Part shown: positions 7,968-15,844 of the stretch, piece after piece | Numbering within the stretch: the stretch's first letter is position 1 | How the letters are laid out: every line of letters begins with the position of its first letter | Assembly: GCF_001748245.1 (NCBI RefSeq) | Contig: NZ_BDFO01000001.1 | Span: 4,772,708-4,836,707 of the forward strand | Direction of reading: 5' to 3' | Origin: Oligoflexus tunisiensis | GTDB taxonomy: Bacteria > Bdellovibrionota_B > Oligoflexia > Oligoflexales > Oligoflexaceae | Length of the DNA stretch: 64,000 nt | Translations under genes and position numbers: made by a program | Notes under the pieces: generated by a model | Seen by the model: only the letters and a program-made list of their open reading frames with translations | What the model was told of the DNA's origin: nothing | Database searches by the model: none

Positions 7968-8212
7968 GAAGTTCTCGTCTTTTGAAGCTTACCCAAACCG
8001 CAATTGCCGATTGAGCGACCTATCCCTAGTCTATACAGGAGAAGCTTCTCTGGTCGATGACCATTTGCTCTGCGATTGCCGAGGAATCCAAATTCCTGCC
8101 CCCATAAAAACATGCGACAGAGTATTTGTAGATTCCGCAATCACCCCCTATAATAGATTCACCCCAGGACAGCATACGTGCCATGCTCGCAAACGGCATG
8201 TGGAGACAACCG

Positions 8213-8995
8213 ATGCTTTGGCGAAGCCTTTCGCAGCTTGCACTTATTTCGTGGGCCTTATGCACCCAGGCTGAGGCAGCCACTCTCATGCTCAGCTATG
8301 GTGCTCTTGAGCAGGCGAACCAAAAGGACAATTTCTATACCCTGGAAGCGGCCAAAAATCAGGGCGAACTCACGGATTTTGAGGTCATCAGCCTGAACCA
8401 TGCCAAAGGCCAGACCCTTCATGACTCTGTGGAAGTGCTTTCCCGCGGACTGGGCGTTGATTTCGCCATTCTGCGTTTGAGCGCAGACATCGGCTATCTT
8501 TTCTCGCTCGATAAATATGCCCTCGATGAGGTCGATTATGGGATCTCGCGCAGCGTCCTGGGCCTTGCCCTCCGCCTGGACCTTTCCATCCTCACCCTGC
8601 ATGCGTTTTCCCGCTCATACATTCCCGTGGGATCGGCGACCACTCATATTGATTCCTTTGATCTGACCTTCAATCCCTATCCCCATCAGCAAAGTGCGGC
8701 CGGCATAACGCTGCAACTTGGGCCGCTGGAAATCCAGGGGGAAACGGGACGCCTGGATAATCTGAAGGGCCGTTTTGATATCCTGGGCGAGAATTTCATG
8801 CTGACCTTACGAGCTGTCACTTACGGCAAGGCCGCGCTCGTTCTGAAAGGCGGTAATAATACGCTATTGCGCCTGGAAGCTCATAAGGTCTTGCAGGATC
8901 ACAATCGCCGCTCCGATTTCCACAAACTGATCGGCTCGGCCATACATCGCGACGCCTACGATGGAGGTTCTCTTGGCATCGGTTTCGCGTTTTAA
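8213..8995 (+). CDS. Outer-membrane beta-barrel-like protein, first gene of envelope operon
   Basis: Unknown family. The ATG at 8213 is preferred over 8183 and 8198 because GGAG lies 7 bases before it and it opens a clean signal peptide (MLWRSLSQLALISWALCTQAEA). The mature chain of about 235 residues alternates hydrophobic and polar residues (DFAILRLSADIGYLF, SVLGLALRLDLSILTLHAF) and ends in an aromatic residue (GIGFAF), as outer-membrane barrels do. It overlaps the next gene by 23 bases, so the three genes at 8213-10813 are probably translated as a set. A surface barrel with two lipoprotein partners is the inferred arrangement. Confidence 0.75.
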   Translation: MLWRSLSQLALISWALCTQAEAATLMLSYGALEQANQKDNFYTLEAAKNQGELTDFEVISLNHAKGQTLHDSVEVLSRGLGVDFAILRLSADIGYLFSLDKYALDEVDYGISRSVLGLALRLDLSILTLHAFSRSYIPVGSATTHIDSFDLTFNPYPHQQSAAGITLQLGPLEIQGETGRLDNLKGRFDILGENFMLTLRAVTYGKAALVLKGGNNTLLRLEAHKVLQDHNRRSDFHKLIGSAIHRDAYDGGSLGIGFAF

Positions 8996-9659
8996 AACAC
9001 TCGGGTTTCTAATTCTCGCGATGTCCGCTTGTGCCAATGAAGAGGACAAGCAGGACAGTGTCATCGCCGTCGAGGCCAAGGTCTTTGACATCACCATTCA
9101 AAGCCAGCTGCCGGATAGCTATGAATATCAGTCGGAATCGGCTCTGGTTGGACAGACCGCCGACGGCCATGAGACCCGCATGCTGCTCGCCATTCCTGAT
9201 ATCCTGTCGCTTTTTCAAGAGGACGTGGTCCTCAGCTCAATCGCCCATATCGAAATACAAATGGTTGCCAGCGAGGTTGCGGTCAATCCCGAGAATATTC
9301 GACTGGGCTTTATGAGCCGAAAGATGACGCCTTATTCCACCTGGAATTCGCGCTTTTCGCTGGCACCGGATCAGGAATGGGACACACCCGGAGGCGATCT
9401 TATGGATCTGCCAGCGATTGCCCCCGATATTGAAAAAGCCGGCGTTGGCGTCAGCCACAAAAAACTGCTCTTTAACGTGACCGATACCATTATCGCTGCA
9501 ATCGGCGCCGGAGTGACGATTGAAAGCTTCCTATTGCAGGTGCTGCCGAGCGAGGACAATGCCGAGAATAGCAGCCGCTTTTTCACCTCGAATTATTCCC
9601 ATGCCTATTCACCCAAGGCCATTCTCACTTTCAATAAGGAGGATATCCTCATCCCATGA
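8973..9659 (+). CDS. Lipoprotein with DNRLRE-like domain
   Basis: The TTG at 8973 is chosen as start: GGAGG (8963-8967) lies 5 bases before it and it opens a lipoprotein signal (SRFKTLGFLILAMSAC). The upstream ATG at 8961 would put that GGAGG inside the gene. The mature part (about 210 residues) has the layout of DNRLRE/CBM96-like beta-sandwich domains: an early n-x-x-s-a-L-V-G segment, RMLLAIPDI, an A-x-I-E-I-Q strand, TWNSRFSL, and a late DVT-like FNVTDTII. Such domains bind carbohydrate in some proteins; the role here is inferred. It overlaps both neighbours. Confidence 0.7.
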   Translation: MASVSRFKTLGFLILAMSACANEEDKQDSVIAVEAKVFDITIQSQLPDSYEYQSESALVGQTADGHETRMLLAIPDILSLFQEDVVLSSIAHIEIQMVASEVAVNPENIRLGFMSRKMTPYSTWNSRFSLAPDQEWDTPGGDLMDLPAIAPDIEKAGVGVSHKKLLFNVTDTIIAAIGAGVTIESFLLQVLPSEDNAENSSRFFTSNYSHAYSPKAILTFNKEDILIP

Positions 9660-10813
9660 AGAATATGATGATCCTCCTTCCTTGGCTGGCCGCCGTGGCC
9701 TGCACAGGTGAAAAAAATCCCGGCAAATCCCCGTATTTTGAAGATAATGATATCCTGACCGTCAGCGGACAGTTTCTCGATCAGGACAGCCAGGGTCTTC
9801 CGTCCACCAGCATCGCCCTGCGCAACCTGCGAATCTTTGCTTATATCAATCCAAGTCAAACATACTTTGCGGAAACCATGAACTGGTTTCTCGCGTTGGC
9901 CTTTCCCATGTTCCCCGGCTATGACACCCGGCCCGTGAAGGTGAAGCCCAATTATTTTTTGAAGGAAGCTGTGACGGCCAGGGATGGCAGCTTCACGTTT
10001 CAAATGCGTGCCGATCAAACCCTGCGCGATGCCGAGGGCGGCATCAATATCACCCTGATCAATGACGGGGATGGAACCAGCGCATCCTATGCCAAGTACA
10101 ATTTTGTTATCAAGGCCCAGGAAACGCAGCTGGAGCCGATTGCTCTCTGCGACCTGGGCGAGACCGTTCAGGAAAATGCGCAGACACTGGACTGGTCATG
10201 GTCTCAGCCGTCCTATGCCCTCGACCACTATGAAATCCGCATCGCCGATGCCCAGGACAATTCCCTGCTCTGGGCCAGCCGGGTGGAAGGTTCGGCCACG
10301 CAGCTCAGCCTGCCCAAAGGCATCTTTCAGGCCTCGACGTTGCGTTATGCCATTGAAGTCTTCTATCGCTTTGAGGATGAATTTCATACCTCCTGTCTGA
10401 CGCCCAGCCGCACGCTGGTGATCAGCAGTCCCTTCACCAACCGCGCCTTGCAGAAAAAAGCCCAGGGTGAGAATATTCCCTTTACCATCACCTCCCTGAC
10501 CAATGGCCGATTCAATGACGTCAACTATTTTGCGGCCTATGACACGCGCTCGGTCACCATCGACCTGGAAGACGATACGCTGATCAGCAGCATCAATCTG
10601 CACAACCTCCAGTTCAGTAGCAGTGACACTCAGACCCTGATCATTGAGGCGGCAATGCAGGATGATCCGGATAACTTTCTTTCCATCGGACTTGATGCAG
10701 CCACCCCTCTACGTTTTGGGACCTATACGCTGCCCACGCCCGGTTCCTATGCGAAAGTCCGAATCTCGACGTCGCAGGTCATATCGAGTTTGCAGGAAGT
10801 CAGTATTCAGTAG
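9656..10813 (+). CDS. Large lipoprotein with fibronectin-III-like segment
   Basis: 385 residues; the ATG overlaps the preceding stop as ATGA (9656-9659). A Shine-Dalgarno AAGGAGG lies 13 bases upstream, so reinitiation is likely. Lipobox LAAVAC at residues 11-16. The first 130 residues look like a transthyretin/CNA-B-like sandwich (GQFLDQDSQGLPSTSIAL, DGSFTFQMRAD). Residues about 170-250 resemble a fibronectin-III fold (LDWSWSQPSYALDHYEIRI). The C-terminal 120 residues have a discoidin-like look (NDVNYFAAYDTRSVTIDL). Surface adhesion or complex assembly with the barrel at 8213 is inferred. No terminator was seen after it. Confidence 0.7.
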   Translation: MKNMMILLPWLAAVACTGEKNPGKSPYFEDNDILTVSGQFLDQDSQGLPSTSIALRNLRIFAYINPSQTYFAETMNWFLALAFPMFPGYDTRPVKVKPNYFLKEAVTARDGSFTFQMRADQTLRDAEGGINITLINDGDGTSASYAKYNFVIKAQETQLEPIALCDLGETVQENAQTLDWSWSQPSYALDHYEIRIADAQDNSLLWASRVEGSATQLSLPKGIFQASTLRYAIEVFYRFEDEFHTSCLTPSRTLVISSPFTNRALQKKAQGENIPFTITSLTNGRFNDVNYFAAYDTRSVTIDLEDDTLISSINLHNLQFSSSDTQTLIIEAAMQDDPDNFLSIGLDAATPLRFGTYTLPTPGSYAKVRISTSQVISSLQEVSIQ

Positions 10814-11012
10814 GAATTTCAACGGCAAAAGCTGAGCGGCCGTAAACCAATCTTCACCGAAAAGGAAGAGAGTTCAAAGAGTTGTAACGACGGCGAAATT
10901 CGCTGGACGTTGGCGTGGGCTCGGGCAAAGCATGGCTCAGGCCTCAGTGGATGTTCAGAATCCTCCTTTTTTTGCCGAACAGAACCGGGGCTATGGCGAA
11001 GGGAGAGATGAT

Positions 11013-11801
11013 ATGAGCCGACACATTCCGCGTATTTTGCTTGTATCAAGTCTCCTGGGCGCATGTTTTCATACGGGTCCGCAGGGCAGAGACCACAAAA
11101 GCAAAAAATCCCTCACAAGTCCAAAGAAAACAGCCACAAGTTCCCGGCCGAGCTGCGGTGACCTGACGATCAACTCCAAGATGCGCTATTTCCATTTTAT
11201 CAACATCGATTCGAGCAGGACCGACACACAGAATGTTGTCGTGATCCTGAATAAAGCTCCTAATTTTTTCGATGTCGCGGTGAGTTCCAAAGAGACCAGG
11301 CTGGACGAGTCGGGATGTTTGGTTGTGGATGAGTCCTGGGCCAAGGCCCATATCCTCGACCATCAACAGTCTCAAGGCAGGAACCTTGAGCTGAGCGCCT
11401 TCAAGCCCGGCGTCATCCATCCCATCCGCCTGGAAACGATCCCAGCCCGGATGGATCCCATGCATTACGTCGCCTGCGGAAGCTTGAAAGATTTCGACAA
11501 ATTCGTGCCAGGTATGATTATCAAATTGTTCGATGCTGAAGGAAAAGGCATTCCTGCCAGTCAGGTTTCTGCTGTTCTGCTTAGAAAAGGTGCAGCGAAG
11601 CAGCTGCCGATCAGCGAAGGGGGATGCGTCCTGCTGTCAGGCAGGAATCATGGGACCATCCTCTATTCTGATCAGAAAACTTTTGTCCTGGAGTTCATCT
11701 ATAGGGGGCCAAACTCCTCGGGAGATCCTTTTCTCAGGATGCTCGGCAGTCCCTCCAAAAAAAGTGTGGATGACTTCAAGGCCATCCTGCGCAAGCAGTG
11801 A
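11013..11801 (+). CDS. Lipoprotein of unknown function
   Basis: 262 residues from the ATG at 11013, which follows GGGAG; the frame is open upstream to 10932 but without a signal. Signal MSRHIPRILLVSSLLGAC ends in a lipobox, followed by a Lys/Ser/Thr-rich linker (KKSLTSPKKTATSS). The mature region holds two similar halves, each with a CGSL/CGDL-type start and a GCLVV/GCVLL strand, suggesting an internal duplication of a beta-sandwich domain. No known family recognised. Transcribed alone, about 200 bases after the envelope operon. Confidence 0.7.
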   Translation: MSRHIPRILLVSSLLGACFHTGPQGRDHKSKKSLTSPKKTATSSRPSCGDLTINSKMRYFHFINIDSSRTDTQNVVVILNKAPNFFDVAVSSKETRLDESGCLVVDESWAKAHILDHQQSQGRNLELSAFKPGVIHPIRLETIPARMDPMHYVACGSLKDFDKFVPGMIIKLFDAEGKGIPASQVSAVLLRKGAAKQLPISEGGCVLLSGRNHGTILYSDQKTFVLEFIYRGPNSSGDPFLRMLGSPSKKSVDDFKAILRKQ

Positions 11802-11984
11802 AGGGACTCAACTTGCGGCCTGCACAAAGAATGACCAGGAATACCAGGATTATCAGAAGTTTTCGGAGGTTATGCCGGACCTGGGGTCGACCGCCACATT
11901 CCCCTCCGCCACCCGCTGAGCATTGTAACGGTGTGAAACTGGCGAAAGTTCCACCGCTCGTTTCCCGAAAGCTGTGGCTTTGTG

Positions 11985-11990
11985 TATAAT
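11985..11990 (+). promoter_or_regulatory. Likely -10 element for the receiver-TPR gene
   Basis: A perfect TATAAT lies 32 bases before the ATG at 12022. The -35 region (TTTCCC around 11961) is poor. A plausible sigma-70 promoter for the gene. Confidence 0.4.
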
Positions 11991-12021
11991 TGACAAGGCC
12001 CTCATAACAAGGTGGAAAGTC

Positions 12022-13212
12022 ATGACGACTGATAATCTCCCGCCCAAGATACTGATTATGGACTCCGATCGCACTGTACTTGGGCCTCTGATCGAACCTT
12101 TTTCCAAGATGAAGGTTGAGATTTTTGCAGCCCATGATCTGGAAACGGCTATGTACCGTTTCAATAAGCAGTTCTTTAAAGTGGTCCTGGTGGAGCAGCA
12201 ATTCCCGGAACTGGATGGAGTCGCCATCATCCAACGCCTCAGGCAGCATCCCGTCCGGGAAAAGGCTCTGGCTTCATTTGTCATGGTCACCAATAACAGC
12301 GGCATGACCAAGGAACAGATGGCCCTCCTGGAAGAGCTGGGCCAGATTCAAACCGTGGGCAAACCTCTGGCCTGGGGGCCGCTCGTTTCAATCGCACAAA
12401 AAGCCTTCCGTCAGGCTGTTAAACGCGAGCTGATCGATAAGATGCGGACCGATATCGTGAGTGAGATGAACGGCACTTTTGAATTCAACCGAGTGAATGA
12501 AAAGCTCGATGACTTGAAAAATGCTCTGGAAGAGGAGTACATCCCGCTCAAGCTCGAGCTTTATGAAAAGAGTAAGAATTACCGGGAGGCGCTGCAGTTC
12601 ATCCAGTCCCTCGATCCGGGAAAGATCGACTCCCTGCGCCGCCTCAATATGCTGGGTCGGCTCTATTTGAAACTCGGCCGACTGGAGGATGCCCAGAAAG
12701 CCTTCGAGGAGGCTGATCAGCAGGCACCGCGGAATCTGGAGCGCGTCACGCAAATGGTGGACCTTTACCTGCAGATGCGCATCCCCGAGCAGGCCATCGA
12801 GAAGGGAAAAGAGATCATAGAATTCAATCCGGATCGCCCGGAAATTAAATTCGATCTTTTCAAGAAGCTTGAGGATAACGGCTTTTCCGACGAGGCCGTC
12901 GCCTTCTGCCGCGATACCACCAGTCCCCAGGAGGTCGTCACCTACTTCAATAACAAGGGTGTGGTCCTGGCTCAAACGGAACATCTTCCAGAAGCGATCA
13001 CGGAATACGGCCGCGCCCTCAACTACTATCCCAAGCATAAAAGCGTGCACGCGATTCATTTTAATTTGGCTCTGGCCATGCTCAAAAGCAAAAATCCGAA
13101 GAGCGTAGCCCAGGCCATCCGTCACCTGGAAATAGCCCTTGAATTAAACCCCAATTATGAAAAAGCGCAGCACATGCTGGAGAAACTGAAGAAAGTTCAG
13201 CGGAGCGCGTGA
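12022..13212 (+). CDS. Degenerate receiver domain fused to TPR repeats
   Basis: 396 residues; AAGGTGG precedes the ATG at 12022 (the longer frame from 11974 lacks a site). Residues 1-130 are a CheY-like receiver: the acidic pair at D14/D16, T90 and K114 (VGKP) are in place, but the phospho-acceptor position is Glu (E58 in VVLVEQQFP) instead of Asp. Residues about 170-390 are TPR repeats (LNMLGRLYLKLGRLEDAQKAF, AITEYGRALNYYP, AIRHLEIALELNP). Glu often mimics phospho-Asp, so the receiver may be locked in an active-like state or respond to partner binding. A strong terminator follows at 13241. Cytoplasmic scaffold or adaptor is inferred. Confidence 0.85.
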   Translation: MTTDNLPPKILIMDSDRTVLGPLIEPFSKMKVEIFAAHDLETAMYRFNKQFFKVVLVEQQFPELDGVAIIQRLRQHPVREKALASFVMVTNNSGMTKEQMALLEELGQIQTVGKPLAWGPLVSIAQKAFRQAVKRELIDKMRTDIVSEMNGTFEFNRVNEKLDDLKNALEEEYIPLKLELYEKSKNYREALQFIQSLDPGKIDSLRRLNMLGRLYLKLGRLEDAQKAFEEADQQAPRNLERVTQMVDLYLQMRIPEQAIEKGKEIIEFNPDRPEIKFDLFKKLEDNGFSDEAVAFCRDTTSPQEVVTYFNNKGVVLAQTEHLPEAITEYGRALNYYPKHKSVHAIHFNLALAMLKSKNPKSVAQAIRHLEIALELNPNYEKAQHMLEKLKKVQRSA

Positions 13213-13240
13213 AGCTGCCGGACAGCAATGGACCCAAAGT

Positions 13241-13274
13241 GCCGACGCAGAGACCCTGCGTCGGCAGGTTTTTA
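13241..13274 (+). terminator. Rho-independent terminator
   Basis: A 10-bp stem GCCGACGCAG / CTGCGTCGGC with a 5-base loop, then AGGTTTTTA. It ends the receiver-TPR transcript. Confidence 0.85.
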
Positions 13275-13339
13275 TCGGCTTGCCTTTCTGAAACTGATAG
13301 GATGGGGCCCATTAACCTTCCGTCTTGAGGTGCGCCGCG

Positions 13340-13756
13340 ATGAACAACATACTGGTCCCTGTGCTGGCTCTGGTCGTCTGGACGTTTGTGCTATGGTTTT
13401 GGATGTATATTACCCGCCTGCCAGCCATGCGGAAGGCGAGGATCGATGCCCGCCGCATTAAGCGCAAGGATGATCTCGATGCTTTGCCTGTATCGGTGAA
13501 GCAGGTGGCCGACAACTACAACCATCTGCACGAGCAGCCCACGGTATTCTTCGCCCTGGCTTTTTACTCGCATCTGGCAGGGGTTGCTGATGCCTTGAAC
13601 ATTCAGCTGGCCTGGGCTTATGTCTTAATGCGGGTCATTCATTCTTTGATCCAGTGCACCATCAACTTTGTGCCGCTGCGTTTTCTCGCCTTCACTCTGT
13701 CGTCGTTCGTGCTGATGGTCATTGCCGCCCGCAACGTCCTGGCACTCATACCCTGA
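13340..13756 (+). CDS. MAPEG family membrane protein
   Basis: 138 residues from the ATG at 13340 (GAGGTG 8 bases upstream; the frame also opens with a TTG at 13325). Four hydrophobic segments: residues about 5-25, 60-80, 88-105 and 112-135. The conserved MAPEG feature is the stretch ADNYNHLHEQPTVFFALAFY, matching the N-Y-x-x-L-x-E-x-P pattern. Family members include glutathione transferases and peroxidases; bacterial ones are mostly uncharacterised. Inner membrane. It is convergent with the gene at 13795, with a hairpin between. Confidence 0.85.
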   Translation: MNNILVPVLALVVWTFVLWFWMYITRLPAMRKARIDARRIKRKDDLDALPVSVKQVADNYNHLHEQPTVFFALAFYSHLAGVADALNIQLAWAYVLMRVIHSLIQCTINFVPLRFLAFTLSSFVLMVIAARNVLALIP

Positions 13757-13761
13757 CGCGA

Positions 13762-13790
13762 GAACGGGCGACCATGGGAGGTGCCCGTTC
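13762..13790. terminator. Hairpin between convergent genes
   Basis: GAACGGGC (13762-13769) pairs with GCCCGTTC (13783-13790). It lies between stops at 13756 (+) and 13795 (-), so it can end both transcripts. T-rich sequence follows on the plus side. Confidence 0.55.
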
Positions 13791-13794
13791 CCTG

Positions 13795-14049
13795 TTACTT
13801 CTTTTTCAGCTCATCGTCGAGAACTTGCAAGGCATTGAAAAGAAACAATGTTGTTACTAGAAACAGGGTAAAGAAGACCCGCGCCCAAACTTGCGTCCAG
13901 TCCACATGGATATCCGCTACGTGCCGAAAAATGAGATCTCCTATTATGATGGACCCAAACAGGAGCACAATAAGCAACAACGAAAATCTTTCGCGTTTTC
14001 TAATATTGGCAAGGACATATCGAGCGCTTCTAATTTCTCGAATGAGCAT
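13795..14049 (-). CDS. Small two-helix membrane protein
   Basis: 84 residues; GGAG precedes the ATG at 14049. Two hydrophobic helices (FSLLLIVLLFGSIIIGDLIF and VFFTLFLVTTLFLFNAL) separated by a short HVDWTQVW loop, with charged ends (N-terminal Arg/Lys, C-terminal DDELKKK). No family recognised. The start lies 12 bases after the stop of the secreted glycine-zipper protein on the same strand, so the two are co-transcribed. Small membrane proteins in this position can be immunity proteins for membrane-active toxins, or assembly partners; neither is shown. Confidence 0.6.
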   Translation of the reverse strand: MLIREIRSARYVLANIRKRERFSLLLIVLLFGSIIIGDLIFRHVADIHVDWTQVWARVFFTLFLVTTLFLFNALQVLDDELKKK

Positions 14050-14061
14050 TTCCTAACTCCA

Positions 14062-15567
14062 TCAATGAGGGCTGGCTGGATCATACAAAGGATCCAACCT
14101 ATCATGAATGCTCCTTGAAGGACCTATTGCAGAGCTACCGTCCTGGGCTCGTCCTGGATTGATAAGCTCACTCTTCTTCAGTTCGATAAAAAGTTTGCTT
14201 ATGGGCTGATGCCGATGGGTCGGCTCAATAGTAAGGATCAAAGAGTCCATCAACAGCTTACGAGTTAATTTAACTCTTTCTGCCTCTTTTTTCCGTTCTT
14301 CTGCCGACATATTACCATCACCCTCAAGATCAAATGGCTTTTCGTATCCAGCATTTCCCTTGTCTTTTAGATCCTCGGGTTTACAGGGCGAATTGGCTTT
14401 GCAACTCTTCTCAACTTCCTTATCGACAACAGTCGTTTCCTCAATTGTTTCCTTGCCTGTTTCCAGATCCTTCTTTGTAGTCTTCTTTGTAGTGGTGGTT
14501 GTCGTCTCAGTTGTAATTATGCCAGTTTTTTCATCAGTCGAGTTGTTTTTCTCCACGTGAGTCTTTGTTTCAGTTGTTGATTGGACTCCTGACGGGGGAA
14601 TACCTGCCATTTCTGGATTATTATACCCCTCCATGACTCCCCAAACCGCTCCCAGGATGCTTCCAAAGGTAGCACCTGTAACGGCGCCTGCGCCTGTTCC
14701 AAGGACGGGCACGACCGAGCCAACCCCTGCGCCGACCGTAGCTCCAGCTCCTCCAGCTTGAAAAGCTCTGACAGCTCCGTTTACAACTGCGGCGTAGGCC
14801 CTGTCTTCGTGAGTCCATTGGCTTTCATTTGCATTTTCGCTGGATGAGGAAGAAAGTTTAACGCCACCAGTATGAGATACAAGTGCAGAAGTGGAGCCGG
14901 GCTTATTAAAGTCGCCAAATAATAAGCCGCCCTTTATCTGAATCACATCAGGCGATAGGTCGTTTGGAGCTTCAAAGCCTCTGTAGTTTACCAGGTAATC
15001 GACAGTATGGGGGGAAAGATCCTTGAGGATGCCATTGGTCTGTGAAACAAGCTCTCTTTGCCCAACAGCATTGAGTGAATCTGTGAATCCGGCCAGGCTC
15101 GCTGCAAATTGCGCCTGGTTTAAGCCAGCAAGGTTTTTCGACAGCTCATTTTTAAAGGCAGGCCGATACTTTTCCACCTTTTCCGTGTAGTCAAGCCTAT
15201 CAAAGATTTCCAGAAATCTCGCTTTGGCTGCATCAAGCTCATGCTGGGAAAGCTTCTGACGCGCGGCATCGTGCTCGATAAGAGCTCCAATGGTTTCAAC
15301 GTCAGAATTCAGTAGCCGCTCAATCTTAATATTACGAGCCAGGGATTTCTTTGGGATCGCGGTTGGGGTGCGGGTTGGGGTTGTCGGTGCTTTGCAAGTA
15401 TTGGTGATCTTACAGGTTGCATTCATTGACCCCGTGGCCACGTCGGTTGGGTTCCTTGGCAAAGAACCAATATTGCCAAGTCTCGAAGCGGACGCAGCGG
15501 CCGAGTGGCCAGCTGTCGCGAGGTTTAACACAACGTAAGCCGTTAGGACTTTGGTGAAGGAATTCAT
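14062..15567 (-). CDS. Secreted glycine-zipper protein with Thr-rich linker
   Basis: 501 residues from the ATG at 15567 (GGAG 6 bases upstream; longer frame to 15579 rejected). Signal peptide about 1-26 (FTKVLTAYVVLNLATAGHSAAA). Then a Cys pair (ATCKITNTC), a helical region (about 75-185), a hydrophobic glycine zipper at about 265-305 (GAGATVGAGVGSVVPVLG, then TGAGAVTGATFGSILGAVWG), a Thr/Lys-rich linker with long TTTTTT runs (about 325-375), and an EF-hand-like DLEGDGNMSAEE near 415. Glycine zippers insert into membranes in several toxins and channel proteins. No family recognised. It is followed at once by a two-helix membrane protein gene. Confidence 0.7.
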   Translation of the reverse strand: MNSFTKVLTAYVVLNLATAGHSAAASASRLGNIGSLPRNPTDVATGSMNATCKITNTCKAPTTPTRTPTAIPKKSLARNIKIERLLNSDVETIGALIEHDAARQKLSQHELDAAKARFLEIFDRLDYTEKVEKYRPAFKNELSKNLAGLNQAQFAASLAGFTDSLNAVGQRELVSQTNGILKDLSPHTVDYLVNYRGFEAPNDLSPDVIQIKGGLLFGDFNKPGSTSALVSHTGGVKLSSSSSENANESQWTHEDRAYAAVVNGAVRAFQAGGAGATVGAGVGSVVPVLGTGAGAVTGATFGSILGAVWGVMEGYNNPEMAGIPPSGVQSTTETKTHVEKNNSTDEKTGIITTETTTTTTKKTTKKDLETGKETIEETTVVDKEVEKSCKANSPCKPEDLKDKGNAGYEKPFDLEGDGNMSAEERKKEAERVKLTRKLLMDSLILTIEPTHRHQPISKLFIELKKSELINPGRAQDGSSAIGPSRSIHDRLDPLYDPASPH

Positions 15568-15844
15568 TGATGGCTCCATTTCCGGCGGGAAAATGATGAA
15601 GTTGTAATAGACTAATTCTAATCAAGTTTCTGATCAAGCAATGGCCGTTCCCGCCAATCTCGTGCAGAGACCCATTTAAGCGAAATATATTGCATCCAGC
15701 CTAAGCTGGATGCTGAATAAGTCCGCAAAATGAATACATATCCATCGTGATAAAGGCTACGATTCAGCAGAGCAAGGAAGTCTGCAGGCCGGAACAGCTA
15801 AATTCCCCATGCCGAGAAGCAGAGGGTTTTCCGATTGGTCTCCT

